Source: Pusillimonas sp. DMV24BSW_D
Lineage (GTDB): Bacteria; Pseudomonadota; Gammaproteobacteria; Burkholderiales; Burkholderiaceae_B
Reading direction: 5' to 3'
NCBI RefSeq assembly: GCF_011388195.1
Contig: NZ_CP049990.1
Coordinates: forward strand, 1,674,001 to 1,738,000
Length of the DNA stretch: 64,000 nucleotides
Positions 32,255 through 41,372 of the stretch are shown here, in pieces (the first letter of the stretch is position 1; each line of letters begins with the position of its first letter). Below the pieces are notes generated by a model. That model did not search any database. It saw only the letters and a list, made by a program, of their open reading frames with translations, and was not told the DNA's origin. Made by a program: the position numbers and the translations under genes.

Positions 32255-34008
32255 TGTGCATGAATACGAACTAGCTGAAAAAGTTCACGGCGTTCGGGCC
32301 GGCGTTTGCCTTCCCATAGCAATGTGACGTTCATGTTGCCTAGCGGATGCATCCCGGCGTCCAGCGCTTGAGGGCTTGTTTGAATAATTGCAAGAGCACA
32401 GTTGCGGTTGCTGGTTGGGTCCAGGCCATTAAAAACATAAAATGCAGCGCGTTGTCCCACGCCCAGATCTATGGCTTGTACACATTCGTTATCACGCTGG
32501 TGCGTTTCGATTGCCTGGCTCAGTGAGTTTGATACATCGCGGTAGCTACGGACGTAGTCAAGTGCCGGCATCCAGAGGGTAACGAGTAACAGCCAGGTGG
32601 TGACGATACCTCCGGCGGACAGCACCGTACCGCGCCACAGTGCCGCAGGGCGGTGCAATACGCGCCAGCGAACAAGAACCAGCCAGGCGACGGTACCGGC
32701 CAACGCAATGGTTACGGCGGGCCAGGAGACATACGCATCATAACCCTCGGTTTGCCGGGCAATGTTGTCGGAAATTTGCTCGGGCCATCCTGCCTGCAAG
32801 GCAACCCAGCCTAACCACACGGTTGCGATGGTGAGGGAGAAACACATGACTGCAAACCAATCGAGTGAATTCACCATGCCGCGTCGCAAGGTCGGCAGCG
32901 CGAAGGCCGCCATCACGGCGAAAGGTACCGCCATTAAGCTGTATTCCGGTTCAAAGGAATCGGCCAGGAACAGCATTGTGATGAAGGGCCAGAGCGCAAA
33001 CATCAGGGGCAACCATACATGGGGTGCGCGCAGCCATGATCGCCATTGCCACAATGCCATCAGTGCGAAAGGCCAGGTGGGCCAAAGAAACCAGGGCAGA
33101 TCGCGGAAAATACTGAATACTTCGCGCCAACTGGGGAATGTGAACGATTCAATATTCCATAACCACCAATATTGAGCCCAATATGGGTTCAGGCTTTGCG
33201 CGGGAATCCACCACGCGAGGCAAAGCAGGGTGCCGATCAACACCGACAAGCCGACCCATTTCAATCTGGCTCGTAAAGCGGCAGTCGGTAAAAATGCAGT
33301 GGCAATGGCAAGGTAAATTGGCAGGGCGCCAATCCAGCCGCGCGCTAAAAGCGCGGCTCCGATAGCCAGACCGAGTGTGATTGCGCCCGACAATGGACGG
33401 TCGAGCATACGAACAATCGAGTAAAAGGCTACGGCTTGTACGGCAATAATGACCGGCACTTCCGAGGTTTCGTGCATGCGCCACATAATGCCGGCAGTTG
33501 CCAGAATCAGCAGCAGTGAGGCGTCGGCTATCATGCGGCCATAGTCGCGCTCGGTGGGCTCGCCACCGAACGGTAAACGCAGAGGTTGTGGTTCGGGTCG
33601 TCGCCCTAAAAGGTAGGTGGCGTACCACACGGCGCCTACCATTAGGCCGAACCAAAGTAAATTGGGTAAGCGTGAGGCAATAATCTGCGCGTCGAGTGTT
33701 TGGGTGAATAGCGTAAAAATGGGGGTAAAGACGCTAATAAACGCAGCGCCAACCCACATTGCCAGGGGGCCGTCCTGAGCATGCGCAAAACTGCCTATTT
33801 GGGGAAGCCAGGCAGCTTGGTCGGGGCCGTTCAGTGCGGTAAGCATTGTGGCCAGGCCAACGATATCGTCGGTTTTCCACGGTTCGCGAAAGAACAGGCC
33901 GGCAAAAATGTAAATAATGCCCAACAATAGCAAATAGAGCCTCGGCAGTTTTGCGGTTGCCGGGGCGGTGAGTCGTGCCGGAGTGGATCGAGGATGATGA
34001 GGCGCCAC
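32251..34008 (-). CDS. Membrane glycosyltransferase, GT39/ArnT-like
   Basis: A 585-residue protein with a cytoplasmic N-terminus and about ten to twelve hydrophobic helices. The first periplasmic loop carries the acidic pair of the GT-C fold in FREPWKTDDIVGL, as in ArnT/PMT relatives that move a sugar from a lipid carrier to lipid A or protein. The C-terminal periplasmic part (about residues 490-585) has no recognised motif. The donor and acceptor are unknown. Gene order GT39-MATE with a 4-base overlap suggests a joint function. A second GT39 gene is at 55.5-57.1 kb. Confidence 0.8.
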   Translation of the reverse strand: MAPHHPRSTPARLTAPATAKLPRLYLLLLGIIYIFAGLFFREPWKTDDIVGLATMLTALNGPDQAAWLPQIGSFAHAQDGPLAMWVGAAFISVFTPIFTLFTQTLDAQIIASRLPNLLWFGLMVGAVWYATYLLGRRPEPQPLRLPFGGEPTERDYGRMIADASLLLILATAGIMWRMHETSEVPVIIAVQAVAFYSIVRMLDRPLSGAITLGLAIGAALLARGWIGALPIYLAIATAFLPTAALRARLKWVGLSVLIGTLLCLAWWIPAQSLNPYWAQYWWLWNIESFTFPSWREVFSIFRDLPWFLWPTWPFALMALWQWRSWLRAPHVWLPLMFALWPFITMLFLADSFEPEYSLMAVPFAVMAAFALPTLRRGMVNSLDWFAVMCFSLTIATVWLGWVALQAGWPEQISDNIARQTEGYDAYVSWPAVTIALAGTVAWLVLVRWRVLHRPAALWRGTVLSAGGIVTTWLLLVTLWMPALDYVRSYRDVSNSLSQAIETHQRDNECVQAIDLGVGQRAAFYVFNGLDPTSNRNCALAIIQTSPQALDAGMHPLGNMNVTLLWEGKRRPERRELFQLVRIHAQ

Positions 34009-34051
34009 GTTCTGACAATAAGACGATGCTTAAAAGGGGAATCTTAAATTA

Positions 34052-34077
34052 AAAAGGCAGCCGTTTGGCTGCCTTTT
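34052..34077 (-). terminator. Rho-independent terminator after rpmE2
   Basis: AAAAGGCAGCC pairs with GGCTGCCTTTT around GTTT; the T-run on the minus strand follows. It lies about 57 bases after the rpmE2 stop and before the GT39 start. Confidence 0.85.
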
Positions 34078-34133
34078 CCAACTGCCGCGCTATTGGGCGC
34101 GGCAGAGAGGGTAGCTTTGCGTTGCCGCTGATA

Positions 34134-34400
34134 TCAGGCGCCTTTTTTCAGGGTGCCGGTAGTGCGGGCAAAGCGGGCGCGGAATTTCTCGACACGGCCG
34201 GTTTCCACAATACGTGTTTGTGCGCCAGTGTAGAAAGGGTGGGATTCCGAAGTGACTTCGCACTTGAACAGCGGATAGGTTTTGCCGTCGATCTCGGTTG
34301 TTTCACGAGAGTTCAAAGTTGAGCGCGAAATAAATTTGTTGCCCGTTTGTTGGTCTAGAAACACAACTTCGCGGTATTCGGGATGAATGCCTTCTTTCAT
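34134..34400 (-). CDS. rpmE2: 50S ribosomal protein L31 type B
   Basis: An 88-residue L31. The start [16 protein letters not shown] and ending [17 protein letters not shown] match type B, and only one cysteine (FKCEV) is present, so the zinc-binding cysteines of type A are missing. It is a single-gene unit with its own promoter and terminator. The leader is about 90 bases long. Confidence 0.96.
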   Translation of the reverse strand: MKEGIHPEYREVVFLDQQTGNKFISRSTLNSRETTEIDGKTYPLFKCEVTSESHPFYTGAQTRIVETGRVEKFRARFARTTGTLKKGA

Positions 34401-34493
34401 GATGAAATTCCTGATAATTAAAATTTCGGGTCGCCAGATGGATCTTGCTCCTATTTTCAGGGGCAGCCAACTACGTATCCAGGGTAACCATTA

Positions 34494-34522
34494 ATTTTAG
34501 CATGGCCGTTATTTTAGGTCGA
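34494..34522 (-). promoter_or_regulatory. Promoter of rpmE2
   Basis: On the minus strand TCGACC (34517-34522) and TAAAAT (34494-34499) are separated by 17 bases. An inverted repeat ATGAT-N6-ATCAT (34531-34546) lies just upstream of the -35. Confidence 0.55.
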
Positions 34523-34560
34523 GCGCTTTTATGATGTGTCTATCATGTAAGGGGTACGGT

Positions 34561-35262
34561 TTATACCTGTCCTTGTTCAGCCAGCGAAATTGCTTGTGTC
34601 GGCGTCACAATCAAGTGATCAAGCAAGCGGATGTCGACCAACGCAAGTGCGTTTTTCAAATGTCGTGTCAGGGCGAGGTCGGCTTGACTTGCTTCGGTTA
34701 CACCTGATGGGTGGTTGTGTGCGAGGATCAAGGCGGCGGCGTGATGATGCAGTGCCGATTTAACTATCTCGCGCGGGTAAACCGAGGCTTGCGTTAACGT
34801 CCCTCGGGAGACTTCTTCGCTTTCAATCAGGCGGAATTGGCTGTCAAGGTACAGTGCCATGCAATGTTCTATTTTGCGATGGCCGATGGAAGCCGTGCAA
34901 TAGAGTTTTACGCGTTCCGGCTGATCCAGTGCCCGCCCATGCTGCAACTCTTCCTGGAGTGCGCGTCGGTTGAGTTCGTTGATTGCAAGTAGCTCACAGG
35001 TTTTGGCCTGACCCAGTCCGGTCATTTCAAGCAGGGATTTTGAGTCGGCGCTTAATAAGCAGCGTAATCCGCGAAAGTGTTCGATCAGTTGTTGACCCAG
35101 CGTAACGGCATCACAGCCGCGAATACCTGTACGCAAAATAATGGCGAGCAGTTCGGCGTTGGTCAGGCTATGGGCGCCGTGGGTAAGCAAACGTTCACGT
35201 GGTCGCTCCCGGCTTGGGGCGCTGTTTGGCACCGGCCGGGGCCGGGTTAGGCGATGTGTCAT
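34561..35262 (-). CDS. radC: RadC family (UPF0758) JAB-domain protein
   Basis: A roughly 233-residue protein with an N-terminal helix-hairpin-helix-like segment (SRERPRERLLTHGAHSLTNAELLAI) and a C-terminal JAB/MPN metalloprotease-like domain. The zinc signature is the AHNHPSGVTEASQADLALT stretch. The old name implies DNA repair, but no repair activity has been confirmed for the family. ATG 35262 (MTHRLTRP) is preferred to a TTG upstream (35283). It is divergent from the FKBP gene with about 50 bases in between. Confidence 0.93.
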   Translation of the reverse strand: MTHRLTRPRPVPNSAPSRERPRERLLTHGAHSLTNAELLAIILRTGIRGCDAVTLGQQLIEHFRGLRCLLSADSKSLLEMTGLGQAKTCELLAINELNRRALQEELQHGRALDQPERVKLYCTASIGHRKIEHCMALYLDSQFRLIESEEVSRGTLTQASVYPREIVKSALHHHAAALILAHNHPSGVTEASQADLALTRHLKNALALVDIRLLDHLIVTPTQAISLAEQGQV

Positions 35263-35313
35263 GGGAGGCTCTAAAATAGTCAAATTAATGAAGACCTTTA
35301 ACGGTGACAGATT

Positions 35314-35790
35314 TTGACCTCCTCCTCTGACTCAGTGAATGTTTTTGTCCAACCGGACTCTTACCTGACCTTGCATTATCGAATCACAATTATTTCCGGC
35401 CCGGGCAAGGGGTCGGTGTTTGCCGATACGTTCAGCGGCAATCCCGCCACCTTGCAATTAGGCATGGGGCAATGGTCGCCCAGCCTGGAGCAGGTTTTGG
35501 TTGGGCGAGCCGAAGGTGCTGAGTTCTCTGCAGAGATACCAGCGGCACAAGCCTATGGCGATCGTAACCCCGAGTTGATTCAATGGGTGGGGCGCAAATT
35601 GCTCGACCAGCACTCCGAGCCGGGCATGCAGTACGAGCCGGGAGATATTGTTACTTTTACCTCTCCTGAGGGGTTGAAGTATTCAGGCGTTTGTAAAGAG
35701 AGTCGGGATGACGCTGCTTTATTTGATTTCAACCATCCGCTGGCGGGTGCCGACCTGCGGCTGGATGTTTCGCTGTTGGGGGTAATGTGA
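35314..35790 (+). CDS. fkpB: FKBP-type peptidyl-prolyl isomerase (SlpA/FkpB-like)
   Basis: A 158-residue cytoplasmic prolyl isomerase of the SlyD/FkpB type. FKBP core pieces flank an insert-in-flap domain: [12 protein letters not shown], the [16 protein letters not shown] region, [12 protein letters not shown], and a long middle stretch ending [11 protein letters not shown]. Position directly before ispH is the classical fkpB-ispH arrangement. The start is uncertain: TTG 35314 gives the listed form, and an in-frame GTG at 35335 would remove seven residues. Coupled to ispH by an ATGTGATG junction. Confidence 0.92.
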   Translation: MTSSSDSVNVFVQPDSYLTLHYRITIISGPGKGSVFADTFSGNPATLQLGMGQWSPSLEQVLVGRAEGAEFSAEIPAAQAYGDRNPELIQWVGRKLLDQHSEPGMQYEPGDIVTFTSPEGLKYSGVCKESRDDAALFDFNHPLAGADLRLDVSLLGVM

Positions 35791-36758
35791 TGATTGAACA
35801 ACCGGATTTGTCGACAACTGAAATTGTTTTGGCGCAACCACGTGGCTTTTGCGCTGGTGTTGATCGTGCAATTGAAATTGTCGAGCGTGCGCTCAAGCTT
35901 CACGGTGCGCCTATCTATGTCCGCCATGAAATAGTGCATAACCGGTTCGTTGTGAATGACTTGCGTGAAAAAGGCGCTATTTTTATCGATGAGCTGGATC
36001 AGGCGCCCCAGGGCGCTATTGTGGTGTTTTCCGCACACGGGGTGTCGCGGCAGGTTCGCCAACAAGCTCAGGATCTGGGTTTGCAAATTTTTGATGCAAC
36101 ATGCCCATTAGTCACCAAGGTTCACGTGGAAGTGGCCCGTATGCGCCAGGCTGGGCGTGAAATTATCATGATCGGCCACCGGGGCCATCCTGAGGTTGAA
36201 GGGACATTGGGTCAGGCCGAGGGTGGTATGTATCTGGTGGAAACGCCCGAGGACGTCTGGGCGCTGGAAGTTTTGAATCCTGAAAATCTGGCTTTTGTCA
36301 CGCAAACGACTTTGTCGGTTGATGATGCTGCAAAAGTGGCGCAAGCTTTGCGCTCGCGTTTTCCCGGTATTGTAGAACCCAAGAAGAGTGATATTTGTTA
36401 TGCCACTCAAAACCGTCAGGACGCCGTCAAAATCATGGCGCCGGAGTGCGATCTTGTGCTGGTGGTGGGGAGTGTGAATAGCTCAAACTCGAACCGATTG
36501 CGCGAAGTGGCCGAAAGAGGCGGCGCGCAGGCTTACCTTATTGATGACCCCGATATGATCCAGTCTGAATGGCTCAAGAATGCCAGGCGGGTGGGTCTGA
36601 CAGCCGGGGCATCTGCGCCGGAAGTCTTGGTGGAAAGTGTGGTGGCCAGATTAAAAACGCTGGGGGCGGTTTCCGTCCGCACGCTGCCCGGCGTAGAGGA
36701 AAACGTGGCATTTCCTCTACCCAAGGGGCTGTCGTTGAAAACCACACAAGGATCCTGA
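35790..36758 (+). CDS. ispH: 4-hydroxy-3-methylbut-2-enyl diphosphate reductase
   Basis: A 322-residue 4Fe-4S enzyme that makes isopentenyl and dimethylallyl diphosphate in the final step of the MEP isoprenoid pathway. The three cluster cysteines are visible: [23 protein letters not shown] and the [13 protein letters not shown] segment. HGVSRQVR and the [12 protein letters not shown] motif also fit. Length is normal. An in-frame GTG one codon earlier (35787) is an alternative start. The stop overlaps the next gene's ATG by one base. Confidence 0.97.
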   Translation: MIEQPDLSTTEIVLAQPRGFCAGVDRAIEIVERALKLHGAPIYVRHEIVHNRFVVNDLREKGAIFIDELDQAPQGAIVVFSAHGVSRQVRQQAQDLGLQIFDATCPLVTKVHVEVARMRQAGREIIMIGHRGHPEVEGTLGQAEGGMYLVETPEDVWALEVLNPENLAFVTQTTLSVDDAAKVAQALRSRFPGIVEPKKSDICYATQNRQDAVKIMAPECDLVLVVGSVNSSNSNRLREVAERGGAQAYLIDDPDMIQSEWLKNARRVGLTAGASAPEVLVESVVARLKTLGAVSVRTLPGVEENVAFPLPKGLSLKTTQGS

Positions 36759-38194
36759 TGAAAGTCTTCAAATTTCTCCTGGCTTTTTTGGTTGTTGTCG
36801 TTGCGCTGTATGGTGCGTCGTCCTGGTATACGGGGCGCGAGGCACAATCGTTAATTGAACACGAATTGGCGCAGGCAAATGAGCAGGTGTTAAAGGCAAT
36901 GGGGCCGGAGACCGGTGCACAAGATGTTCAGATCCGTATCCGAAGCTATGACCGCGGCGTTTTCACGTCGCAGGCCGAATATGAGATGCAATGGCGTGAA
37001 GAAGATGGGCGCGTTGTCAGTTATGTATTCACTGATAATTTGCAACATGGCCCTTTCCCTTTAGCAGCCTTGCAGCAAGGGCACTGGGCGCCCGGTTTGG
37101 CGTTTAGCGAAGCGCGTTTGCAAAAAACCGAATCGACCGAGAGTTGGGTAAACAGCCTTGACGGCGCCTCCCCCGTGGTCGTTCGCACTTTTGTCGGTTT
37201 TGGTGGAACAGGCGTTTCAAACTGGATTTTTCGTGAAGCGAATTTTAGCGAGGCGGATGGCAGTAAAGTCGTTTTCAGCGGCGGGCAAGTCGATATCCGT
37301 TTTAGCGATCATTTTCAGTCGCATGTCGCCTCCGGCGGTTTCGACAAGCTTGAAATGACCGATGTGTATGGCAGTGTCATGGCGCTGGATGCGATCTCGC
37401 TTGAAAGTGAAAATGCTCTTTCGCAAAGTGGTGAGCGCACTTTAGATAGTGTGGTGAAGGTGGAACGCATTGGTCTGATTGAGCCTGAAATGCAGGACAT
37501 TGTGCTGAGTGGGACTCAGGTGGCCTTGCAGGCAACCCAAGCCGACGAATTGCTAACCGGTCAAATTAGCTACGGCGTCGACGCGGTCGAGTTTGGCGGC
37601 GCTCCGTTGGGGTCTATCGTTGCTCAGGTTTCGGCCGACCAGTTGAACATGACTGCACTCACAAAGCTGGTACAGGAATATGATGCCATGCGGTTGGAAG
37701 ACGCCGGCACAGAGGAGGGGTTACCGCAGCTGGATGACGACCAGGCACGTCGTCTTAGGGCCGGTTTGTTTGAGTTCCTGGGCAATCAGCCGGCATTGAC
37801 TCTGGGGCCTGTTGTATGGACCAATTCTCAAGGGCAGGCACGGATTCAACTGGATGCCGATTTCGTTGAACCCGATCAGGCCTTGCTTGATGCACCTGCC
37901 GATCAATTGCTGTTGGCTGTATTAGGGCGGTTGCATCTGGACGCCGAGATTGAAAAGCCGTTCTTTGAGGAGCTTTTCATACAGCTAAGCGACGAAGAGC
38001 GGCAACGCGCGTCGGCGATGGCAAGAATGGTGTTCGATCTTTATGCCGGGCGCCTGAGCCGTGCAGGCTTGGCGGTGTATGAAAACAACACATTGAAAAT
38101 GAATGCCTCCTACGAGGAGGACACCATTCGGTTGAACGGCGAAATGGTTGGGCTGACGGAATTTTTGCAGCGTCTCTTCCAGGGCGTGCTCTGA
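36758..38194 (+). CDS. DUF945 (YdgA-like) protein
   Basis: A 478-residue protein with an N-terminal signal/anchor ([20 protein letters not shown]) followed by WYTGREAQSLIEHELAQANE, as in DUF945/YdgA proteins. The remaining sequence is a long, mostly beta-strand-like periplasmic domain with repeated hydrophobic/acidic stretches, also typical. Cellular role of the family is not established. ATG 36758 overlaps the ispH stop, so it is translationally coupled; the longer open frame is antisense-like leader without similarity. Confidence 0.85.
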   Translation: MKVFKFLLAFLVVVVALYGASSWYTGREAQSLIEHELAQANEQVLKAMGPETGAQDVQIRIRSYDRGVFTSQAEYEMQWREEDGRVVSYVFTDNLQHGPFPLAALQQGHWAPGLAFSEARLQKTESTESWVNSLDGASPVVVRTFVGFGGTGVSNWIFREANFSEADGSKVVFSGGQVDIRFSDHFQSHVASGGFDKLEMTDVYGSVMALDAISLESENALSQSGERTLDSVVKVERIGLIEPEMQDIVLSGTQVALQATQADELLTGQISYGVDAVEFGGAPLGSIVAQVSADQLNMTALTKLVQEYDAMRLEDAGTEEGLPQLDDDQARRLRAGLFEFLGNQPALTLGPVVWTNSQGQARIQLDADFVEPDQALLDAPADQLLLAVLGRLHLDAEIEKPFFEELFIQLSDEERQRASAMARMVFDLYAGRLSRAGLAVYENNTLKMNASYEEDTIRLNGEMVGLTEFLQRLFQGVL

Positions 38195-38275
38195 TTTGTT
38201 TTGCTTGCTTGCCACAATGTCACAATTTGACGTTACCATCATGCCTGATCAATGGCGGGCGACGGGAGGGGCGTG

Positions 38276-38443
38276 ATGTTTTTTCATAACAATACCGTAC
38301 TGATTGTTTTTGTTATCGGTGTGATTTTGCTGATTATCGGTTTTGGTCTGCGTGACCGGAATCCCGGTATGGTGCTGCTGGGCATCGGCCTTTTGGCAAC
38401 ACTGTATGCGGTGGTACAGAAAGCAATTGAACTCTTTTCTTGA
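38276..38443 (+). CDS. Small membrane protein, 55 residues, at the head of the phaB-pta-ackA cluster
   Basis: A hydrophobic 55-residue protein (MFFHNNTVLIVFVIGVILLI) with two membrane segments around a polar turn GFGLRDRNPG and a short tail ending IELFS. I do not recognise its family. GGGAGGGG just before the ATG supports the start at 38276 rather than 38252. It lies 9 bases before phaB on the same strand, so it is probably co-transcribed with the following six genes. Possible role: regulator or accessory subunit of the downstream ATPase (inference from location only). Confidence 0.7.
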   Translation: MFFHNNTVLIVFVIGVILLIIGFGLRDRNPGMVLLGIGLLATLYAVVQKAIELFS

Positions 38444-38452
38444 GGATCAGGT

Positions 38453-39196
38453 ATGACGAAAAGAACGGCTCTGGTAACGGGGGGGATGGGGTGTTTGGGC
38501 GAAGCAATTGCCAAAACGCTTCATGATGCCGGGCATACGGTGTGGGTCACGTATTTTCCCGAGCATGAGGATCCCGAGCCATGGCTTGGCCGCTTACGCG
38601 AGCAGGGCTACGAATTTCGGGCGGTGGGTGTTGATGTGTCTGATTATGAGTCTTGCCGGCAAGGCGCTGACCAGCTTGCCGCCGACGGTGCGAAAATTGA
38701 TATTCTGATCAATAATGCGGGGATAACGCGCGATTCTTCGTTGGGCAAAATGAGCAAGAGCAATTGGGATGCCGTGTTGCGGACCAACCTTGATTCGGTT
38801 TTCAACATGACCGGCTTGTTCTATGGCGCCATGGTTGAGCGGGGTTGGGGTCGTATTGTAAGTATTTCGTCGGTTAACGGCAGCAAAGGCGCGTATGGCC
38901 AAACCAATTACTCGGCCGCCAAAGCAGGTATTGTTGGGTTCACCAAAGCTCTGGCCCTCGAAGTGGCGCGTAAAGGTGTCACGGTAAATGCCGTGTCGCC
39001 GGGATACCTCGACACGCCTATGGTGGCTCAAGTGCCCGAAGATGTGCTTGAGTCGCAGGTGTTGCCTCAAATTCCAATGGGCCGTCTGGGCAAGCCGTCG
39101 GAAATTGCTGCATTGGTTGCGTTTATATGCAGCGAGCCCGCAGCCTTCATGACTGGGGCGAACGTTGCCATGAATGGTGGTCAACACATGTATTGA
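38453..39196 (+). CDS. phaB: Acetoacetyl-CoA reductase, PhaB type (SDR family)
   Basis: A 247-residue short-chain dehydrogenase. Rossmann motif TGGMGCLGEAIA, NNAG in ILINNAGITRDSSL, catalytic Ser-Tyr-Lys in SISSVNGSKGAYGQTNYSAAK. The sequence TRDSSLGKM and SPGYLDTPMV are typical of NADPH-dependent acetoacetyl-CoA reductases making (R)-3-hydroxybutyryl-CoA for polyhydroxyalkanoate. No phaA or phaC is in the window. It opens a tight cluster with pta, ackA and a P-type ATPase. Confidence 0.88.
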   Translation: MTKRTALVTGGMGCLGEAIAKTLHDAGHTVWVTYFPEHEDPEPWLGRLREQGYEFRAVGVDVSDYESCRQGADQLAADGAKIDILINNAGITRDSSLGKMSKSNWDAVLRTNLDSVFNMTGLFYGAMVERGWGRIVSISSVNGSKGAYGQTNYSAAKAGIVGFTKALALEVARKGVTVNAVSPGYLDTPMVAQVPEDVLESQVLPQIPMGRLGKPSEIAALVAFICSEPAAFMTGANVAMNGGQHMY

Positions 39197-39230
39197 TCAT
39201 TACGTCACATTATTTTGTGAAAGGTCGCAG

Positions 39231-40172
39231 ATGCACCGAGGCAATTCCCGTTACCAGGTTTTTATAGATCGCGCCGTCTCGGAAGGGAGCAAGCTGGTTT
39301 GTGCCGTGGCGCATCCTTGCGATGATGTGTCTTTAGCGTCAGCAGCCGCAGCAAAAGAGCAGGGCATTTTTGAACCCATTTTGGTGGGGCCTCGCATCCG
39401 TCTGGCCAAAGCAGCGAAGGGGCTTGGTCTCGATCTGGACCAGTTTCAGGTGCGCGACACCCCCCATAGCCATGCGTCGGCTGATTTAGCGGTCGATTTG
39501 GTCAAGTCAGGCCAAGCGGCGCTGCTCATGAAAGGCAGTTTGCATACCGACGAGTTGATGCATGCGGTGTTGGGCGCGCAAAGCGGGTTGCGTACAAACC
39601 GAAAGCTTAGCCATGTGTTCATGATGGATGTACCTGGCCACGCGGAATTACTGTTCATTACCGATGCTGCCATCAACATTTTTCCCGATCTTGAGACCAA
39701 AGCTGATATTGTGCGCAATGCCATTGAGCTGCATCATGCGCTGGGGTTGGGCAAGCCCAAGGTTGCGATCCTGGCGGCGGTTGAGCAAATTAATCCCAGG
39801 ATGCCCAGCACAATTGATGCCGCCGCGCTGTGCAAGATGGCTGATCGGGGGCAAATTGAAGGGGGGGTAATCGATGGGCCTTTGGCGCTCGATAATGCCA
39901 TTAGCCCTGATGCTGCGCGTATCAAAGGCATTCACTCCAAAGTTGCAGGGTATGCCCAGATTTTGGTTGTACCCGATCTTGAGGCCGGTAACATGCTGGC
40001 CAAAAATCTGACTTTCTTATCCGGCGCATTGGCCGCGGGTGTGGTGGTGGGCGCACGGGTGCCCATTATTCTTACAAGCCGGGCGGATTCCGAACAAACA
40101 CGGTTGGCCTCGTGCGCGGTTGCGGTGTGTTATGCACGCTGGTTGTCGGGCAGGAAATTGCCTGCCACTTAA
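39231..40172 (+). CDS. pta: Phosphate acetyl/butyryltransferase family protein
   Basis: A 313-residue enzyme of the PTA/PTB family, interconverting acyl-CoA and acyl phosphate. Typical pieces are ILVGPRIRL, AALLMKGSLHTDELMHAVL, NRKLSHVFMMDVPGHAEL, ITDAAINIFPDLETK and GPLALDNAISPDAA, the last two being core family motifs. Length is that of the short form, without the N-terminal extension of E. coli Pta. Substrate (acetyl versus butyryl) is not settled, but the following acetate kinase gene 15 bases away argues for acetyl. ATG 39231 follows AAAGG; the longer frame overlaps phaB. Confidence 0.9.
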   Translation: MHRGNSRYQVFIDRAVSEGSKLVCAVAHPCDDVSLASAAAAKEQGIFEPILVGPRIRLAKAAKGLGLDLDQFQVRDTPHSHASADLAVDLVKSGQAALLMKGSLHTDELMHAVLGAQSGLRTNRKLSHVFMMDVPGHAELLFITDAAINIFPDLETKADIVRNAIELHHALGLGKPKVAILAAVEQINPRMPSTIDAAALCKMADRGQIEGGVIDGPLALDNAISPDAARIKGIHSKVAGYAQILVVPDLEAGNMLAKNLTFLSGALAAGVVVGARVPIILTSRADSEQTRLASCAVAVCYARWLSGRKLPAT

Positions 40173-40187
40173 CAGGTTTATGACGCC

Positions 40188-41369
40188 ATGAATCCGCTAT
40201 TACTTGTTGTTAATGCCGGTAGCTCCAGTTTGAAATTTGGCGTGTATGAGAGCGACGGCGACAAGGTGTTGGATTTGACATACTCGGGGCGGGTTACCGG
40301 TATTGGTTCGACCTCGCCCCGTTTTCGCGTTGGCAGTTCAGATCGTCCCGGACTGGTAGACCGGGAGCTTGCGGCGCACGAGGTGTCTTCGCTCGACCAG
40401 GCGCAGGCTTTGGTATCCGACTGGTTGGCACAGAACCTGAAGCGCGACCCCGATGCAGTTGGCCATCGCATTGTGCACGGCGGCCCGAACTATCACGACA
40501 GCGTTCTGGTTACCCCTGCGGTGCTTCAGGAGTTGGAGGGGCTCGCGTCGTTGGCACCTTTGCATCAACGCAACAATTTGCATCCGGTGCATGTTATTGG
40601 CCAACGCCACCCGTTATTGCCGCAAGTGGCTTGTTTCGATACTGCGTTTCATCGCGGGCATCGCGACGTAGTCGAGCGTTTCGCCATTCCCGAGCGTTTT
40701 TTCCAGCAAGGCGTGCGTCGGTATGGGTTTCATGGTCTTTCCTATGAATACATTGCCGGCCATTTGAAGCGGCATTATCAGCAAAAGGCTGACGGGCGGG
40801 TGATTGTGGCGCATTTGGGGTCGGGCGCCTCGGCTTGCGCAATGAAGGCGGGCCTGAGCGTTGAGACAACCATGGGTTTTACCGCGCTCGACGGCTTGCC
40901 CATGTGTACACGGCCCGGGCGTCTGGATGCCGGGGTTGTGCTTTGGATGATGGAACAGGGGATGTCCCATGAGGACATACAGCATGTTCTTTATTATGAG
41001 TCGGGCCTGAAGGGCTTATCGGGGTTAACTGATATGCGGGAGTTGTTGGCGAGCGATCAGCCGCAGGCGGAGTTGGCTCTGGCTTACTTTGCTTATCGGA
41101 CAGCAGAAAGCATTGCCGGGTTGTGCGTTGCGCTGGGTGGATTGGATACGCTTGTATTCACCGCCGGTATTGGTGAAAACTGCCCGGAAATAAGAGCGCG
41201 GGTTTGCCGGCATCTTGAGTGGTTGGGGCTGACGCTCGATGGGCAGGCAAATCAACGCAACGCTTCAAGCATTGCGACCGGCGAGTCCGCCGTTTCTGTT
41301 TTGGTTGTGCCGACGAACGAGGAGTGGGTCATCGCCAACAAGACACTGCGGGTTCTGACGGGGGCCTAA
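40188..41369 (+). CDS. ackA: Acetate kinase
   Basis: A 393-residue ASKHA kinase converting acetyl phosphate and ADP to acetate and ATP, or the reverse. It opens LLVVNAGSSSLKFGVYE and shows AVGHRIVHGG, RYGFHGLSYEYIAG, HLGSGASACAMKAG, TMGFTALDGLPMCTR and TAGIGENCPEIRARVC. Full length. Three bases separate it from the downstream ATPase, so translation is likely coupled. Together with the preceding gene it forms the acetate overflow/acetyl-phosphate pathway. Confidence 0.96.
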   Translation: MNPLLLVVNAGSSSLKFGVYESDGDKVLDLTYSGRVTGIGSTSPRFRVGSSDRPGLVDRELAAHEVSSLDQAQALVSDWLAQNLKRDPDAVGHRIVHGGPNYHDSVLVTPAVLQELEGLASLAPLHQRNNLHPVHVIGQRHPLLPQVACFDTAFHRGHRDVVERFAIPERFFQQGVRRYGFHGLSYEYIAGHLKRHYQQKADGRVIVAHLGSGASACAMKAGLSVETTMGFTALDGLPMCTRPGRLDAGVVLWMMEQGMSHEDIQHVLYYESGLKGLSGLTDMRELLASDQPQAELALAYFAYRTAESIAGLCVALGGLDTLVFTAGIGENCPEIRARVCRHLEWLGLTLDGQANQRNASSIATGESAVSVLVVPTNEEWVIANKTLRVLTGA

Positions 41370-41372
41370 ATC

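Noticed and set aside
36569..36757. N-terminal extension of the DUF945 frame inside ispH
   Set aside because: It is read in another frame of ispH and precedes the clear signal-anchor start [10 protein letters not shown] at 36758.
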